This document shows, piece after piece, positions 1 through 6,355 of a stretch of DNA of 28,302 nt (position 1 is the first letter of the stretch; each line of letters opens with the position of its first letter). This stretch comes from DSNY01 sp964539745 (GTDB taxonomy: Bacteria; Pseudomonadota; Gammaproteobacteria; Burkholderiales; Burkholderiaceae_F): NCBI GenBank assembly GCA_964539745.1, contig CAZIJU010000041.1:1-28302 (forward strand), read 5' to 3'. The notes beneath the pieces are model-generated. The model made no database searches. It was not told the origin of the DNA and saw only the letters and a program-made list of their open reading frames with translations. Both the position numbers and the translations under genes were made by a program.

Positions 1-565
1 CCTTGTGCGCGACGATCGCCTGCATGTCGGTCGGCTCGCCGATGATGCAGCCGGCGGGCTTGATCCCGCGCTCGGCCAGATCGGCGACCAGTCCGCGCAC
101 GCCGAGGAAGGTCGTTTCCTCGTCGTACGTCAGCGACAGATGGATCGGCGTGCGCTCGGCCGCGGCGACAAAGCGCGGCGCGTACGCCAGTGCGATCGCG
201 ATGAAGCCTTTCATGTCCGCGGCGCCACGACCGTGGATGCGCCCGTCGCGGTGCGAAGCGCGGAAGGGATCGCTCGCCCAGTCCTGGCCGTCGACCGGCA
301 CCGTGTCGGTGTGCCCCGACAGCACCAGCCCGCCCGCCTTCATCGCACCTGCATCGCCGAGCGAGCAGAACAGGTTCGCCTTTTTCTCGCGGCGGTCGTA
401 GACCAGGTGCGGGCGCACGCCGAGGCCGGCGAGATAGTCGCGCGCGAACTCGATCAGACCGAGGTTGGAGTCGCGGCTGACGGTCGGAAACGCGATCAAC
501 CGGTCGATCATGTCGAGCGCCGCAGCCGACGGTGCGGCTACGGCGGGTTCGTGCGGTCGGTTCAT
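1..565 (-). CDS. argE: Acetylornithine deacetylase (ArgE-like), N-terminal part, cut by the window edge
   Basis: M20-family metallopeptidase fold; ArgE removes the acetyl group from N-acetylornithine in arginine synthesis, in the cytosol. The first 188 residues are visible and the gene continues beyond position 1. Seen in the translation: the metal-binding segment SGHTDTVPVD (His85, Asp87), the second motif GRGAADMKG (Asp117) that supplies the bridging aspartate, and YDEE (about 147-150) holding the catalytic glutamate. GEPTD (about 176-180) follows and is typical of ArgE/DapE. The ATG at 565 is the first good start, just after the GC-rich spacer. It is divergent from the Hsp20 genes and has no obvious functional link with them. 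DapE or another M20 deacylase is possible because the C-terminal half is missing, but the ArgE-like spacing of motifs makes ArgE the better call. Confidence 0.85.
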   Translation of the reverse strand, partial: MNRPHEPAVAAPSAAALDMIDRLIAFPTVSRDSNLGLIEFARDYLAGLGVRPHLVYDRREKKANLFCSLGDAGAMKAGGLVLSGHTDTVPVDGQDWASDPFRASHRDGRIHGRGAADMKGFIAIALAYAPRFVAAAERTPIHLSLTYDEETTFLGVRGLVADLAERGIKPAGCIIGEPTDMQAIVAHK

Positions 566-641
566 GGTCGAGGCTCCGGCGAGTGATGCACGCATTGTAG
601 GAGCGGACGCGCGCGGCGCGGCCCGTGGCCGGCGCCCGGCT

Positions 642-670
642 CTTGAAACGGCGCCCCGCGGCCACCATGT
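642..670 (+). promoter_or_regulatory. Probable sigma-32 (heat-shock) promoter for the Hsp20 cluster
   Basis: CTTGAAA at 642-648 is a perfect match to the sigma-32 -35 element. After a 14-bp spacer, CACCATGT at 663-670 matches the -10 consensus CCCCATNT with one mismatch. The first Hsp20 start codon is 64 nt further on. Spacing and sequence both fit the RpoH class, and the downstream genes are small heat-shock proteins. Confidence 0.7.
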
Positions 671-733
671 GCCCGGACGACGGCGCGGTCGCGCTGTCGG
701 AGTGTGGGAAAGCGAACAAGGAGGGCAACGGAG

Positions 734-1180
734 ATGTTTCCATCGTTTTTCGCGCCGGCCGGCGATCTGTTCGCCGAACTCGATCGCCTGAGCCGTGACA
801 TGCAGCAGTTGTTCGACGGCATGCCCGTCAATATCCGCGCCGGCCGCCGCGGCGGTTTTCCGGCGTTGAACATCGGGCACACGCCGTCGTCGGTCGAGGT
901 GTACGCCTTCGCGCCCGGTGTGGATCCGTCGCGACTGAAGGTCGAGATCCACAAGGGCGTGCTGACAATCGAAGGCGAGCGCGCGTCCGACCTTCCGCCG
1001 GCGAGCGACAAGGTCAACGTCTACGCCAACGAGCGCATCGCCGGCAGCTTCAAACGCGTGATCGGGCTGCCCGACGACATCGATCCCGCGCAGGTCGAAG
1101 CGACCTATCGCGACGGGCTGTTGCATGTCTCGATCAAGCGCCGCGCAGACGCACAACCGCGGCGCATCGCGATCCAGTGA
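734..1180 (+). CDS. Hsp20 / alpha-crystallin small heat-shock protein (first of three in tandem)
   Basis: ATP-independent holdase that binds unfolding proteins as oligomers in the cytosol. The 148-residue product has a variable N-terminal arm (about 1-45, Phe/Leu rich), then the alpha-crystallin beta-sandwich (about 48-140). The sandwich ends with the family signature around YRDGLLHVSI and finishes in an I-x-I tail (IAI), the motif that docks into neighbouring dimers. The start at 734 is chosen because AAGGAGG lies 10 nt upstream (718-724); a GTG at 704 would be in frame but would put this ribosome site inside the gene. It is the first gene after the sigma-32-type promoter, and the next Hsp20 follows after 14 nt, so they are probably co-transcribed. 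Confidence 0.93.
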   Translation: MFPSFFAPAGDLFAELDRLSRDMQQLFDGMPVNIRAGRRGGFPALNIGHTPSSVEVYAFAPGVDPSRLKVEIHKGVLTIEGERASDLPPASDKVNVYANERIAGSFKRVIGLPDDIDPAQVEATYRDGLLHVSIKRRADAQPRRIAIQ

Positions 1181-1194
1181 CGAGGAGGCCAGCC

Positions 1195-1572
1195 ATGACG
1201 GAGAACAAGAGCAATCCGGTGACCGAGGCGCGGCGCGACGAGCCCGTACTGCTGCCGCCGGTGGACATCGTCGAGGACGACGCCGGCATCACCGTGTACG
1301 CGGACCTGCCGGGCGTGCCGAAAGACAAGCTGAACGTGCGCGCCGACAGCGAATCGCTGACGATCGAGGGCGAGATCAGCCTCGGCCTGCCCGAGAAGAT
1401 GCAAGCCGTGCTCGCCGAGATCCAGGCGCCACGCTACCGGCGCAGCTTCGCGCTGAGCCGCGAACTCGATACCGAAAAGAGCGAAGCGGTGTTCAAAGAC
1501 GGCGTGCTCAGACTGCGCATCCCGAAGGTCGAGCAGGCCAAACCGCGCCGCATCGAAGTCAAGGTCGCATGA
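1195..1572 (+). CDS. Hsp20 / alpha-crystallin small heat-shock protein (second in tandem)
   Basis: A short Hsp20 of 125 residues. The N-terminal arm is only about 20 residues, so it is almost a bare alpha-crystallin domain. Visible hallmarks are the DLPGVPKDKLNV stretch early in the domain, FKDGVLRLRIPK near the end, and an I-x-V tail (IEV). The ATG at 1195 follows GAGGAGG by a few bases. It lies 14 nt after the first Hsp20 and 42 nt before the third. The short arm suggests smaller oligomers or a helper role in hetero-oligomers with its neighbours (inference). Confidence 0.93.
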   Translation: MTENKSNPVTEARRDEPVLLPPVDIVEDDAGITVYADLPGVPKDKLNVRADSESLTIEGEISLGLPEKMQAVLAEIQAPRYRRSFALSRELDTEKSEAVFKDGVLRLRIPKVEQAKPRRIEVKVA

Positions 1573-1614
1573 GCAGCAAGCGGCGGGCATCGCCCGCCGC
1601 GCAGTATCAAGGCC

Positions 1615-2115
1615 ATGAGCAATCCGATCGACGCCCTGAAACGCACCTTTGCCGACGCCTGGGAATCGGTCGAAAGCGGCTGGCAGCGCGTGCGCGCGCA
1701 GGCCGCCGATGCGCTGACCCGCTTTCGCCGCGGCGCGCGCGAGCTATCGCCGCCGCGCGCCGACGACGAGCTCGCGTCCCCGGGGTGGGGCCTGCTGGCG
1801 AGCGACGTGATCGAGGACGACCGGCGGGTCGTCGTCCGGCTCGAAGTGCCCGGCATGAGCCGCGACGACCTGGACCTGCAGGTCATCGGCGATACGCTGG
1901 TGGTCAGCGGCGAGAAGCGCTACGAGTCCGACGACATCCGCGGACAGTGGCGCGTCCGCCAGTGCGCGGTCGGCGCGTTCCGCCGCGTGATCCCGTTGCC
2001 CGTACCCGTCCGCGCCGAAGAGGCCAAAGCCACGTGCCGCGACGGCGTGCTTCGGGTGGAGCTGCCCAAGCGCGAGCCCGGCGCGCCGCGCTCGTTCAGG
2101 CTGCAGATCAAATAG
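1615..2115 (+). CDS. Hsp20 / alpha-crystallin small heat-shock protein (third in tandem)
   Basis: A 166-residue Hsp20 with a long N-terminal region rich in Arg, Ala and Trp (about 1-60), followed by the alpha-crystallin domain. The domain shows VPGMSRDDLDLQV early and CRDGVLRVELPK late. The C-terminal tail is basic and lacks a clean I-x-I, so its assembly may differ from that of the two upstream paralogues. The three proteins are clearly different in sequence, so this is not a recent triplication. It is the last gene of the cluster; a gene-free stretch follows. Confidence 0.92.
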   Translation: MSNPIDALKRTFADAWESVESGWQRVRAQAADALTRFRRGARELSPPRADDELASPGWGLLASDVIEDDRRVVVRLEVPGMSRDDLDLQVIGDTLVVSGEKRYESDDIRGQWRVRQCAVGAFRRVIPLPVPVRAEEAKATCRDGVLRVELPKREPGAPRSFRLQIK

Positions 2116-2523
2116 GACGCACGTACCGCGGCCCGCGGCGGCTTGCAGGCCGCTGCTGGGCGGAAGCAGTGACTTGCTGCGACGCCCGCGCTTCTGTGGG
2201 CCTGCGACCCGTCCCTCGCTGCGCTGCGGACCGCCGCCGTACGGCGTCCTGCGCGCCGGTGCCGCATGCGGACGACCCCGGTGACTTGCGGTGGTCGGCC
2301 ACTTGCCGACCGCTCGTCAGTCGGGGCGCCCGCGTCGAACGCGCGCCATCGACGCGCCTCGTGTCGTGATCGACCGCCCTGCCGGATCGTGCCCGTTCGT
2401 GCCGATTCGGGCGCAGTCTGCCGCCGGCACGGGGCGCGCTCGTCGCGTCAGCACCCGTTCGGGCCGTGCAGCGCCTGCATAGGCGTTGCCCCGACATTGC
2501 TGCACACCCGAGCGCTGGCTTGC
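2116..2523. other. Gene-free spacer between Hsp20 cluster and methyltransferase
   Basis: About 400 bp between convergent genes. Open frames on both strands are low-complexity Arg/Ala shadows with no domain. Small GC-rich inverted repeats occur just after the last Hsp20 (about 2128-2160) and could fold, but there is no T-tract. I see no RNA gene here. Confidence 0.5.
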
Positions 2524-3294
2524 TCACCCCGCCTTGCGCGCCAGGAACGCGTAGCCGTACACCTCGTACTTGCGCGCCTTGGCTTCGCCGCGCGCGCCGC
2601 CGAAGGTATCGAACGGCGCGCTCACGCGAACGTCGACGAAACCGACTTCGTGCAACATCGATCGCCAGGCTTCACACGGAAGACCACCGGCGATTCAGGC
2701 CGTCCATAGGTCGACGTTGGCGAGCGCCGCCTCGGGTACCGGTTTGCCGTTGGCGATGTCCGCGAACTGCAACCAGCCGCCGGGACGCAGCACGCGCCGC
2801 ACCTCCTCGAACACACGGCGCTTGTCGGGGCACAGGTTGATCACGCCGTTGCTGATCACCGCGTCAGCCCAGCCGCTTTCGACCGGCATGTCTTCGAGCA
2901 GGCCTTCGCGAAACTCGACGTTGGCGAGCCCCATCGCCTGCGCCGAACGGCGCGCCTTGTCGACCATCTCGGGCAGCATGTCGATGCCAACGACGCGTCC
3001 CTGCGGTCCGACCTGCCACGCCGCGACGAAGCAGTCGAAGCCGCCGCCCGAGCCGGCATCGACGACGCGCTCACCGGTCGCAAGCTGCCGCAACGCGAAT
3101 GGATTGGCGACGCCGGCGAAGGACTCGACCGCCGCCTCCGGCATCGCGTCGACGATCGCCGCGTCGTAGCCGAGCCGTGCGGCCGCGCGGCGGCCGGTGT
3201 GGAAGTGATATTCGCCGTCGGGCTTGATGGCGACCTCACGGTACTTCTTCTTCACCTCTTCGCGCAAGGCGATCGGATCGACTGCAACGCTCAT
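2524..3294 (-). CDS. ArsM-like SAM methyltransferase with in-frame TGA: probable selenoprotein
   Basis: Class I SAM-dependent methyltransferase related to arsenite methyltransferases (ArsM/AS3MT). Seen: motif I VVDAGSGGGFDCFVAA (about 78-92, Cys88), GIDM (103-106), SNGVINLCPDKRR (about 148-160), RVLRPGGWLQFADI (about 167-180). An in-frame TGA is codon 200 (2695-2697). The same frame stays open for 56 more codons with family-like sequence (AWRSMLHEVGF, later YEVYGYAFLARK) and a normal TGA at 2524. Around codon 200 this gene reads LWTA-TGA-IAGG; the paralogue at 4990-6222 reads LWAECVVGA with Cys200. ArsM enzymes keep a substrate-thiol cysteine here (ECxxGA). I therefore read the TGA as selenocysteine, giving 256 residues; stopping there would remove the end of the fold. 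A stem-loop follows the TGA. The ATG at 3294 lies 12 nt after the globin gene, so they form one operon. The true substrate is unknown; a nonsense pseudogene is the alternative. Confidence 0.8.
2661..2694 (-). promoter_or_regulatory. Candidate bacterial SECIS stem-loop directly after the in-frame TGA
   Basis: On the mRNA, the base after the UGA begins a hairpin. ATCGCC (2694-2689) pairs perfectly with GGCGAT (2666-2661). GG then pairs with CC across a bulged U, and a second stem CTTC/GAAG (2682-2679 with 2673-2670) closes a five-base loop. GGUC sits on the 5' side of the apical part. Position and size (34 nt, starting immediately after UGA) fit bacterial SECIS elements, which lie inside the coding region within about 40 nt of the UGA. 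Bacterial SECIS sequences vary, so this is structural evidence, not a consensus match. Confidence 0.6.
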
Positions 3295-3305
3295 CTTCGT
3301 CCTCC

Positions 3306-3776
3306 TTATTTGCGCACGACGATGTCGGGCTTGGTCTTGCCGACGATGGCGAACAGCTCCTGCTGCTCGGCCGCCGGAACCTTGAACTTGTCGAGCGACT
3401 TCTTGAACTCGCCGGCCATCACGTCCCATTCCTTCTCGGAGATGTTCAGGTGCGCGTGCGCACTTTTCATGTCGCGGCCGGTGTACTTGCACGGCCCGCC
3501 GCTCGCCTCGCACACGAGCTGCGCGACCTGGAACTTCAGATACGGCGCCGGCGAGGTCTTGCGGCCGGCGTCGATCGCGGGGTTCTTGTTCAGCGTCTTG
3601 TTCACCACGAGACGATCGATGAAGTCGTCGACGACGAGCGTGATGCCCTTCAGTCCGCCGAGCCGGTCGTAAAGCGGCTTTTGCGCGGCGCTCTGCTGCG
3701 ACAGCGCGTTCGCGGCCGCGAGCGAGCCGGCCGCCAGCGCCATCGATGCGGTCAGGATTCGTGTCGCGAAGCTCAT
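3306..3776 (-). CDS. Group 1 truncated haemoglobin with an export signal
   Basis: Haem protein of the 2-over-2 globin family that binds O2 or NO. The 156-residue product has a hydrophobic signal peptide (about 1-25), so it is likely periplasmic. The globin domain then starts with LYDRLGG (35-41). DFIDRLVVN marks helix B/C, and the proximal haem ligand is most likely His107 in DMKSAHAHLNI, which matches the M-K-x-x-H pattern of group 1. Two cysteines (89 and 96) flank a short insertion around ASGGPCKYTG and could form a disulfide outside the cytosol. The start at 3776 lies 31 nt downstream of an ECF-type -10 element. It is followed after 12 nt by the methyltransferase with the in-frame TGA. 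Export of a globin is less usual than cytosolic location. Confidence 0.88.
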   Translation of the reverse strand: MSFATRILTASMALAAGSLAAANALSQQSAAQKPLYDRLGGLKGITLVVDDFIDRLVVNKTLNKNPAIDAGRKTSPAPYLKFQVAQLVCEASGGPCKYTGRDMKSAHAHLNISEKEWDVMAGEFKKSLDKFKVPAAEQQELFAIVGKTKPDIVVRK

Positions 3777-3806
3777 GTGCGTCTCCTACGAATGGAGGGG
3801 GTAGTC

Positions 3807-3834
3807 AGGACGCTCGGGCCCGCGCCCCGGTTCC
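3807..3834 (-). promoter_or_regulatory. ECF-type promoter for the globin-methyltransferase operon
   Basis: On the minus strand GGAACC (3834-3829) is followed by a 16-bp spacer and CGTCCT (3812-3807). This is the GGAAC / CGTC layout typical of many ECF sigma factors. The same two elements at the same spacing occur at three other sites in this window, including upstream of the ECF sigma gene. Confidence 0.72.
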
Positions 3835-3836
3835 CG

Positions 3837-3865
3837 GGAACTTCGCGCCCCCGCCGTTCGTCCTG
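3837..3865 (+). promoter_or_regulatory. ECF-type promoter for the small exported protein, back-to-back with the globin promoter
   Basis: On the plus strand GGAACT (3837-3842), a 16-bp spacer and CGTCCTG (3859-3865) repeat the layout of the divergent globin promoter. The two -35 elements abut as the palindrome GTTCCCGGGAAC (3830-3841), so two sigma-holoenzymes would bind almost the same DNA. The start codon of the downstream gene is 28 nt past the -10 element. Confidence 0.7.
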
Positions 3866-3893
3866 TCCGCTCCAACCGTCTCGGAGGTTCTCC

Positions 3894-4310
3894 ATGAACG
3901 CGCCCCGTTTCATCGCTGCAGCGCTCGCCTGCGCGCTGCTCGCGCTGCCCGTCGCGGCGCAACCCGCCTCGCCGCTCGACGGCAAGTCCTTCGTCGTCGA
4001 TCTCGGCCCGAAAGGCAAAGCCGCGGACAAAAAGGACGACGTGCTGACGTTTCGCGACGGCCGCTTCCACTCCAGGTTCTGCGACAAGTACGGCTTCGGC
4101 ACCGGCGCCTACGAGGCGGCGACCGACGGCGCCGCGGTCACCTTCACAACGGAGACGGTGAGCGAAAGCGACGGCCGGCTCGTCTGGCGCGGCCGGGTGG
4201 AAGGCGAAACGATCGAAGGCACGATCGTGCACCACCGCAAGCCGAGCTGGTTCAACCGCAACCCGGCGCCGCGGGAGCTGTGGTTCAGGGGCCGGGTGAG
4301 GGAGTCGTAG
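3894..4310 (+). CDS. Small exported protein of unknown function, possibly lipocalin-like beta fold
   Basis: 138 residues with a clear signal peptide ending around VAAQPA (residues 1-25), so it is probably periplasmic. The mature part looks all-beta: alternating strands such as VLTFRDGRFHS, AAVTFTTETVSES, RLVWRGRVEGETIEGTIV and a closing RELWFRGRV. That pattern is common in small beta-barrel or lipocalin-like proteins. There is one cysteine in the mature protein, in SRFCDKYGFGTG, so it could bind a metal or react with a thiol partner. The ATG at 3894 follows a GGAGG a few bases upstream. It is divergent from the globin gene and shares its ECF-type promoter layout, which places it in the sigma-factor module. 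I do not recognise a named family with confidence. Confidence 0.75.
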   Translation: MNAPRFIAAALACALLALPVAAQPASPLDGKSFVVDLGPKGKAADKKDDVLTFRDGRFHSRFCDKYGFGTGAYEAATDGAAVTFTTETVSESDGRLVWRGRVEGETIEGTIVHHRKPSWFNRNPAPRELWFRGRVRES

Positions 4311-4463
4311 GCGTCGCGCAGCGCCCGCTTGAAGGCGCCAGTGCGATCGACGATGCCGGCGGGCAGGACATGCGGCGGCACGCGCAAACGCAGTAGGCGA
4401 AGAATCGATCTGGCGCGGTCGCCGAGCGACCCTCCCGGCTGTCGCCGCCCTGACAATGGCAGC

Positions 4464-4706
4464 CTAGAAGTCAAGGCGCTCGAGCAGTTCCGCGACAGTC
4501 AGCTTGTGGTGGCCCGCCACGCTGCGCAGGATGCTCTGCAGCGTGCCGATCTTGATCGGGCTGTGATTCGGGATCACCTCGTGGTGCTGACCGTTGAGCT
4601 CGGTCGTCACCCGAAGGTGCGAACCCGTTTGCCGCGTGACCGCGTAACCTAGGGCTTCGAGCGCCTTCGCCAGCTCTTTGCCTGAGACATCCCGAGGCAG
4701 CCTGAT
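4464..4706 (-). CDS. hicA: HicA-type mRNA interferase toxin whose start codon is changed (ATG to ATC)
   Basis: HicA toxins are small double-stranded-RNA-binding-fold ribonucleases that cut mRNA and are held in check by HicB. From codon 2 the frame reads RLPRDVSGKELAKALEALGY, TRQTGSHLR (the conserved G-S-H-x-R active segment with the catalytic His), HEVIPNHSPIKIGTL, then a C-terminal helix ending ELLERLDF: a complete 80-residue HicA. There is no ATG, GTG or TTG start. At the expected start the sequence is ATCA, where the usual hicB-hicA junction is ATGA; one G-to-C change would explain it. HicA could start from ATC weakly, from CTG (codon 3), or be silent. The order hicB then hicA on the minus strand is a common one. 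Confidence 0.8.
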   Translation of the reverse strand: MRLPRDVSGKELAKALEALGYAVTRQTGSHLRVTTELNGQHHEVIPNHSPIKIGTLQSILRSVAGHHKLTVAELLERLDF

Positions 4707-4915
4707 ACCGCCAGTGTTTCGTCGCGGACGAAATGCAGGCGGATCAGCCTGGGCGCCTGCGAAGGATCGTCGAAGTAGCAGGCGACAGCGTCGCGCACCA
4801 TCGTGCGCAGTTCATCCAAAATCTCGGCTTGCGTGTGGATCCCGTAGCCAAGCGCTGACGCCACATAGCCGCCTTCGTCGGCTTCGGTGACCTGGAAGAT
4901 GATCTCGGACGACAT
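4649..4915 (-). CDS. hicB: HicB-type antitoxin, extended by loss of its normal stop
   Basis: The product opens with the partial RNase-H-like HicB fold: EIIFQVTEADEGGYVASALG, HTQAEILDELRTMVRDAV and RLIRLHFVRDETLAV (to about residue 70). This is the short form of HicB that lacks a DNA-binding tail. Family members usually stop right after this point. Here the stop would have been TGA overlapping the hicA start as ATGA, but it reads TCA. The frame therefore runs 18 more codons into hicA, adding a tail ending KSWRRRSKP, giving 88 residues. The ATG at 4915 is the start that fits the family. The extended tail may be harmless or may alter binding to HicA (inference). Confidence 0.8.
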   Translation of the reverse strand: MSSEIIFQVTEADEGGYVASALGYGIHTQAEILDELRTMVRDAVACYFDDPSQAPRLIRLHFVRDETLAVSGCLGMSQAKSWRRRSKP

Positions 4916-4989
4916 GGCGTCGCACCTTGGCCGATGGTTCATCGCCGAGGTTCCAGACTGGCCGGATCGGGTCGGCAAGCCGGGTTGCA

Positions 4990-6222
4990 TCAGAAAGCCG
5001 CACCGTGGCGGCCGGCGCGCCGGTCCGGCTCGGGCGCTGCGCTGCGGCCGGCGCGCCGATCGAGCCAGATCGCGATGCCGATTGCGACGAAGCCGAGTGC
5101 CTCCACCGCGAAGCTGAATTTCACGAGGTGCGCATACAGCAGCACGGCGCCGCCCGCAAACGCGATCGCCAGCGGCGCATGGCGCCCGTGCTTGCGCATC
5201 CCGGCGGCGACCGCGATCACTGCCAGTACCCCGAACGCCACGATGACCGCGCTCACCGTGCCGCCTTTGATCGCGAGCGTGATGCCGGCGGCCGACAGCA
5301 GCGCGGTGGCCGCGAACGTTCCGTAGCACGCCAGCATCGCCGCGCCCAGCGCCACCGCGCCGGCCAGGCCGCGACGCTGCACCGCGCGCACCGCCCGGCG
5401 CGGATCAGCGCGCCGTGCCCATTGCACCCACGGCGAAGGCGCTTCGGCTGCACGCCGCATCGCGATTTCGATCGCGCGCGCGCCGAAGCGGTTTGCCACT
5501 TCTCGCGTGTGGTCGCTGCGGCTGTGGCTGAAACAGTCGAACTCGCGCAGCGCGGCGACTTCTTCGAACCCGGCGTCGCGAAACGCGGCGAGGTAGTCCT
5601 CGTCGACGGTGGCGCCGACGACGCACTCGGCCCACAGCTTCGGATCGGTCTTGCAGTCGAGCGTGACCGGCCGGCGGATCACGATGTCGGCGATCTGCAC
5701 CCGGCCGCCGGGCTTCAGCACCCGGAAGATCTCGCCGATTGCGCGCCGCTTGTCCGGCACCAGGTTCAGCACGCCGTTGCTCGTGACCACGTCCACCGAC
5801 GCATCGGGCAGCGGCAGCGACTCGGCGTTGCCTTCGAGGACCTCGACGTTCGGAACGGAAGCAGCAAGCGCACGCAGCTTGGCCAACATCGCCGGCGTCA
5901 TGTCCAGCGCGTACACCTTGCCGCGCGGCCCGACCAGGCGCGCGGCGATCAGCGAATCGGTGCCCGAGCCGGCGCCGATGTCGAGCACGGTGTCGCCCTC
6001 CTTGATCGCGCCGGCGCGGAACGGATAGCCGACGCCAGCGAACGACGCGAGCGACGCAGCCGGCAGGCCCTCGAGCAACTGCTCCGGGTAACCGGCAACG
6101 CGCAACGCATCGCGCCCGACCGGAAAGTGGTACGGAAGGTCCGGCGCGTTCGCCAAGCCGGTGTACATGTCACGAACCGCATCGAAGATGCGCTCACGCG
6201 AGAAACCGAGAATGGCCACCAT
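4990..6222 (-). CDS. ArsM-like SAM methyltransferase fused to a C-terminal membrane domain
   Basis: 410 residues. The first 245 or so are a class I methyltransferase paralogous to the product of 2524-3294. Seen: YHFPVGRDAL, SFAGVGYPF (about 60-68), motif I VLDIGAGSGTDS (79-90), ALDMTP (105-110), SNGVLNLVPDKRR (148-160), RVLKPGGRVQIADI (167-180), and LWAECVVGA with Cys200, the ArsM-like substrate cysteine. After an arginine-rich linker (about 255-285), hydrophobic stretches at about 286-318, 323-341, 350-366 and 372-387 suggest four transmembrane helices. They are loosely MerC-like and hold a single cysteine (Cys299). The enzyme is therefore probably membrane-anchored, perhaps coupling methylation with transport of a metalloid or its product (inference). 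It lies 133 nt downstream of the anti-sigma gene, with a hairpin repeat between. Confidence 0.8.
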   Translation of the reverse strand: MVAILGFSRERIFDAVRDMYTGLANAPDLPYHFPVGRDALRVAGYPEQLLEGLPAASLASFAGVGYPFRAGAIKEGDTVLDIGAGSGTDSLIAARLVGPRGKVYALDMTPAMLAKLRALAASVPNVEVLEGNAESLPLPDASVDVVTSNGVLNLVPDKRRAIGEIFRVLKPGGRVQIADIVIRRPVTLDCKTDPKLWAECVVGATVDEDYLAAFRDAGFEEVAALREFDCFSHSRSDHTREVANRFGARAIEIAMRRAAEAPSPWVQWARRADPRRAVRAVQRRGLAGAVALGAAMLACYGTFAATALLSAAGITLAIKGGTVSAVIVAFGVLAVIAVAAGMRKHGRHAPLAIAFAGGAVLLYAHLVKFSFAVEALGFVAIGIAIWLDRRAGRSAAPEPDRRAGRHGAAF

Positions 6223-6266
6223 GGGATTTCGGGTTCGAGGTGCGGGGTACGAGGTGCGAGGGTGTC

Positions 6267-6300
6267 ATCCCTCGCCCGAGCGCACGCCAGGGCGAGGGAT
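6267..6300. repeat. 11-bp perfect inverted repeat within an interspersed repeat copy
   Basis: ATCCCTCGCCC (6267-6277) and GGGCGAGGGAT (6290-6300) form a perfect 11-bp stem with a 12-base loop. A diverged CTCCTCGCG...GGAATGAC segment follows (about 6325-6353) and relates it to the repeats near 17.9 kb and 28.25 kb. It lies between the anti-sigma gene and the methyltransferase fusion and could attenuate read-through. It has no T-tract. Confidence 0.6.
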
Positions 6301-6355
6301 CTCAAGCGCCGCGCAGGTCGAGACTCCTCCTCGCGTCCGCTCGTCGGAATGACGA

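Noticed and set aside
1125..2369. Long open frame of 414 codons on the plus strand across the Hsp20 genes
   Set aside because: Low-complexity Arg/Ala sequence without a domain, overlapping three well-supported Hsp20 genes in another frame.
2116..2523. Small RNA or terminator after the Hsp20 cluster
   Set aside because: Hairpins can be drawn, as in any GC-rich DNA, but there is no T-tract or promoter to support one.
2695..3294. Reading the methyltransferase as a complete 199-residue protein ending at the TGA
   Set aside because: The same frame continues for 56 codons with family-like sequence, the paralogue has Cys at that codon, and a truncated fold would lose its C-terminal strands.
2524..3294. 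Methyltransferase as a nonsense pseudogene
   Set aside because: No other damage is visible, the start and operon context are intact, and the TGA lies exactly at a cysteine position. It is kept as the alternative.
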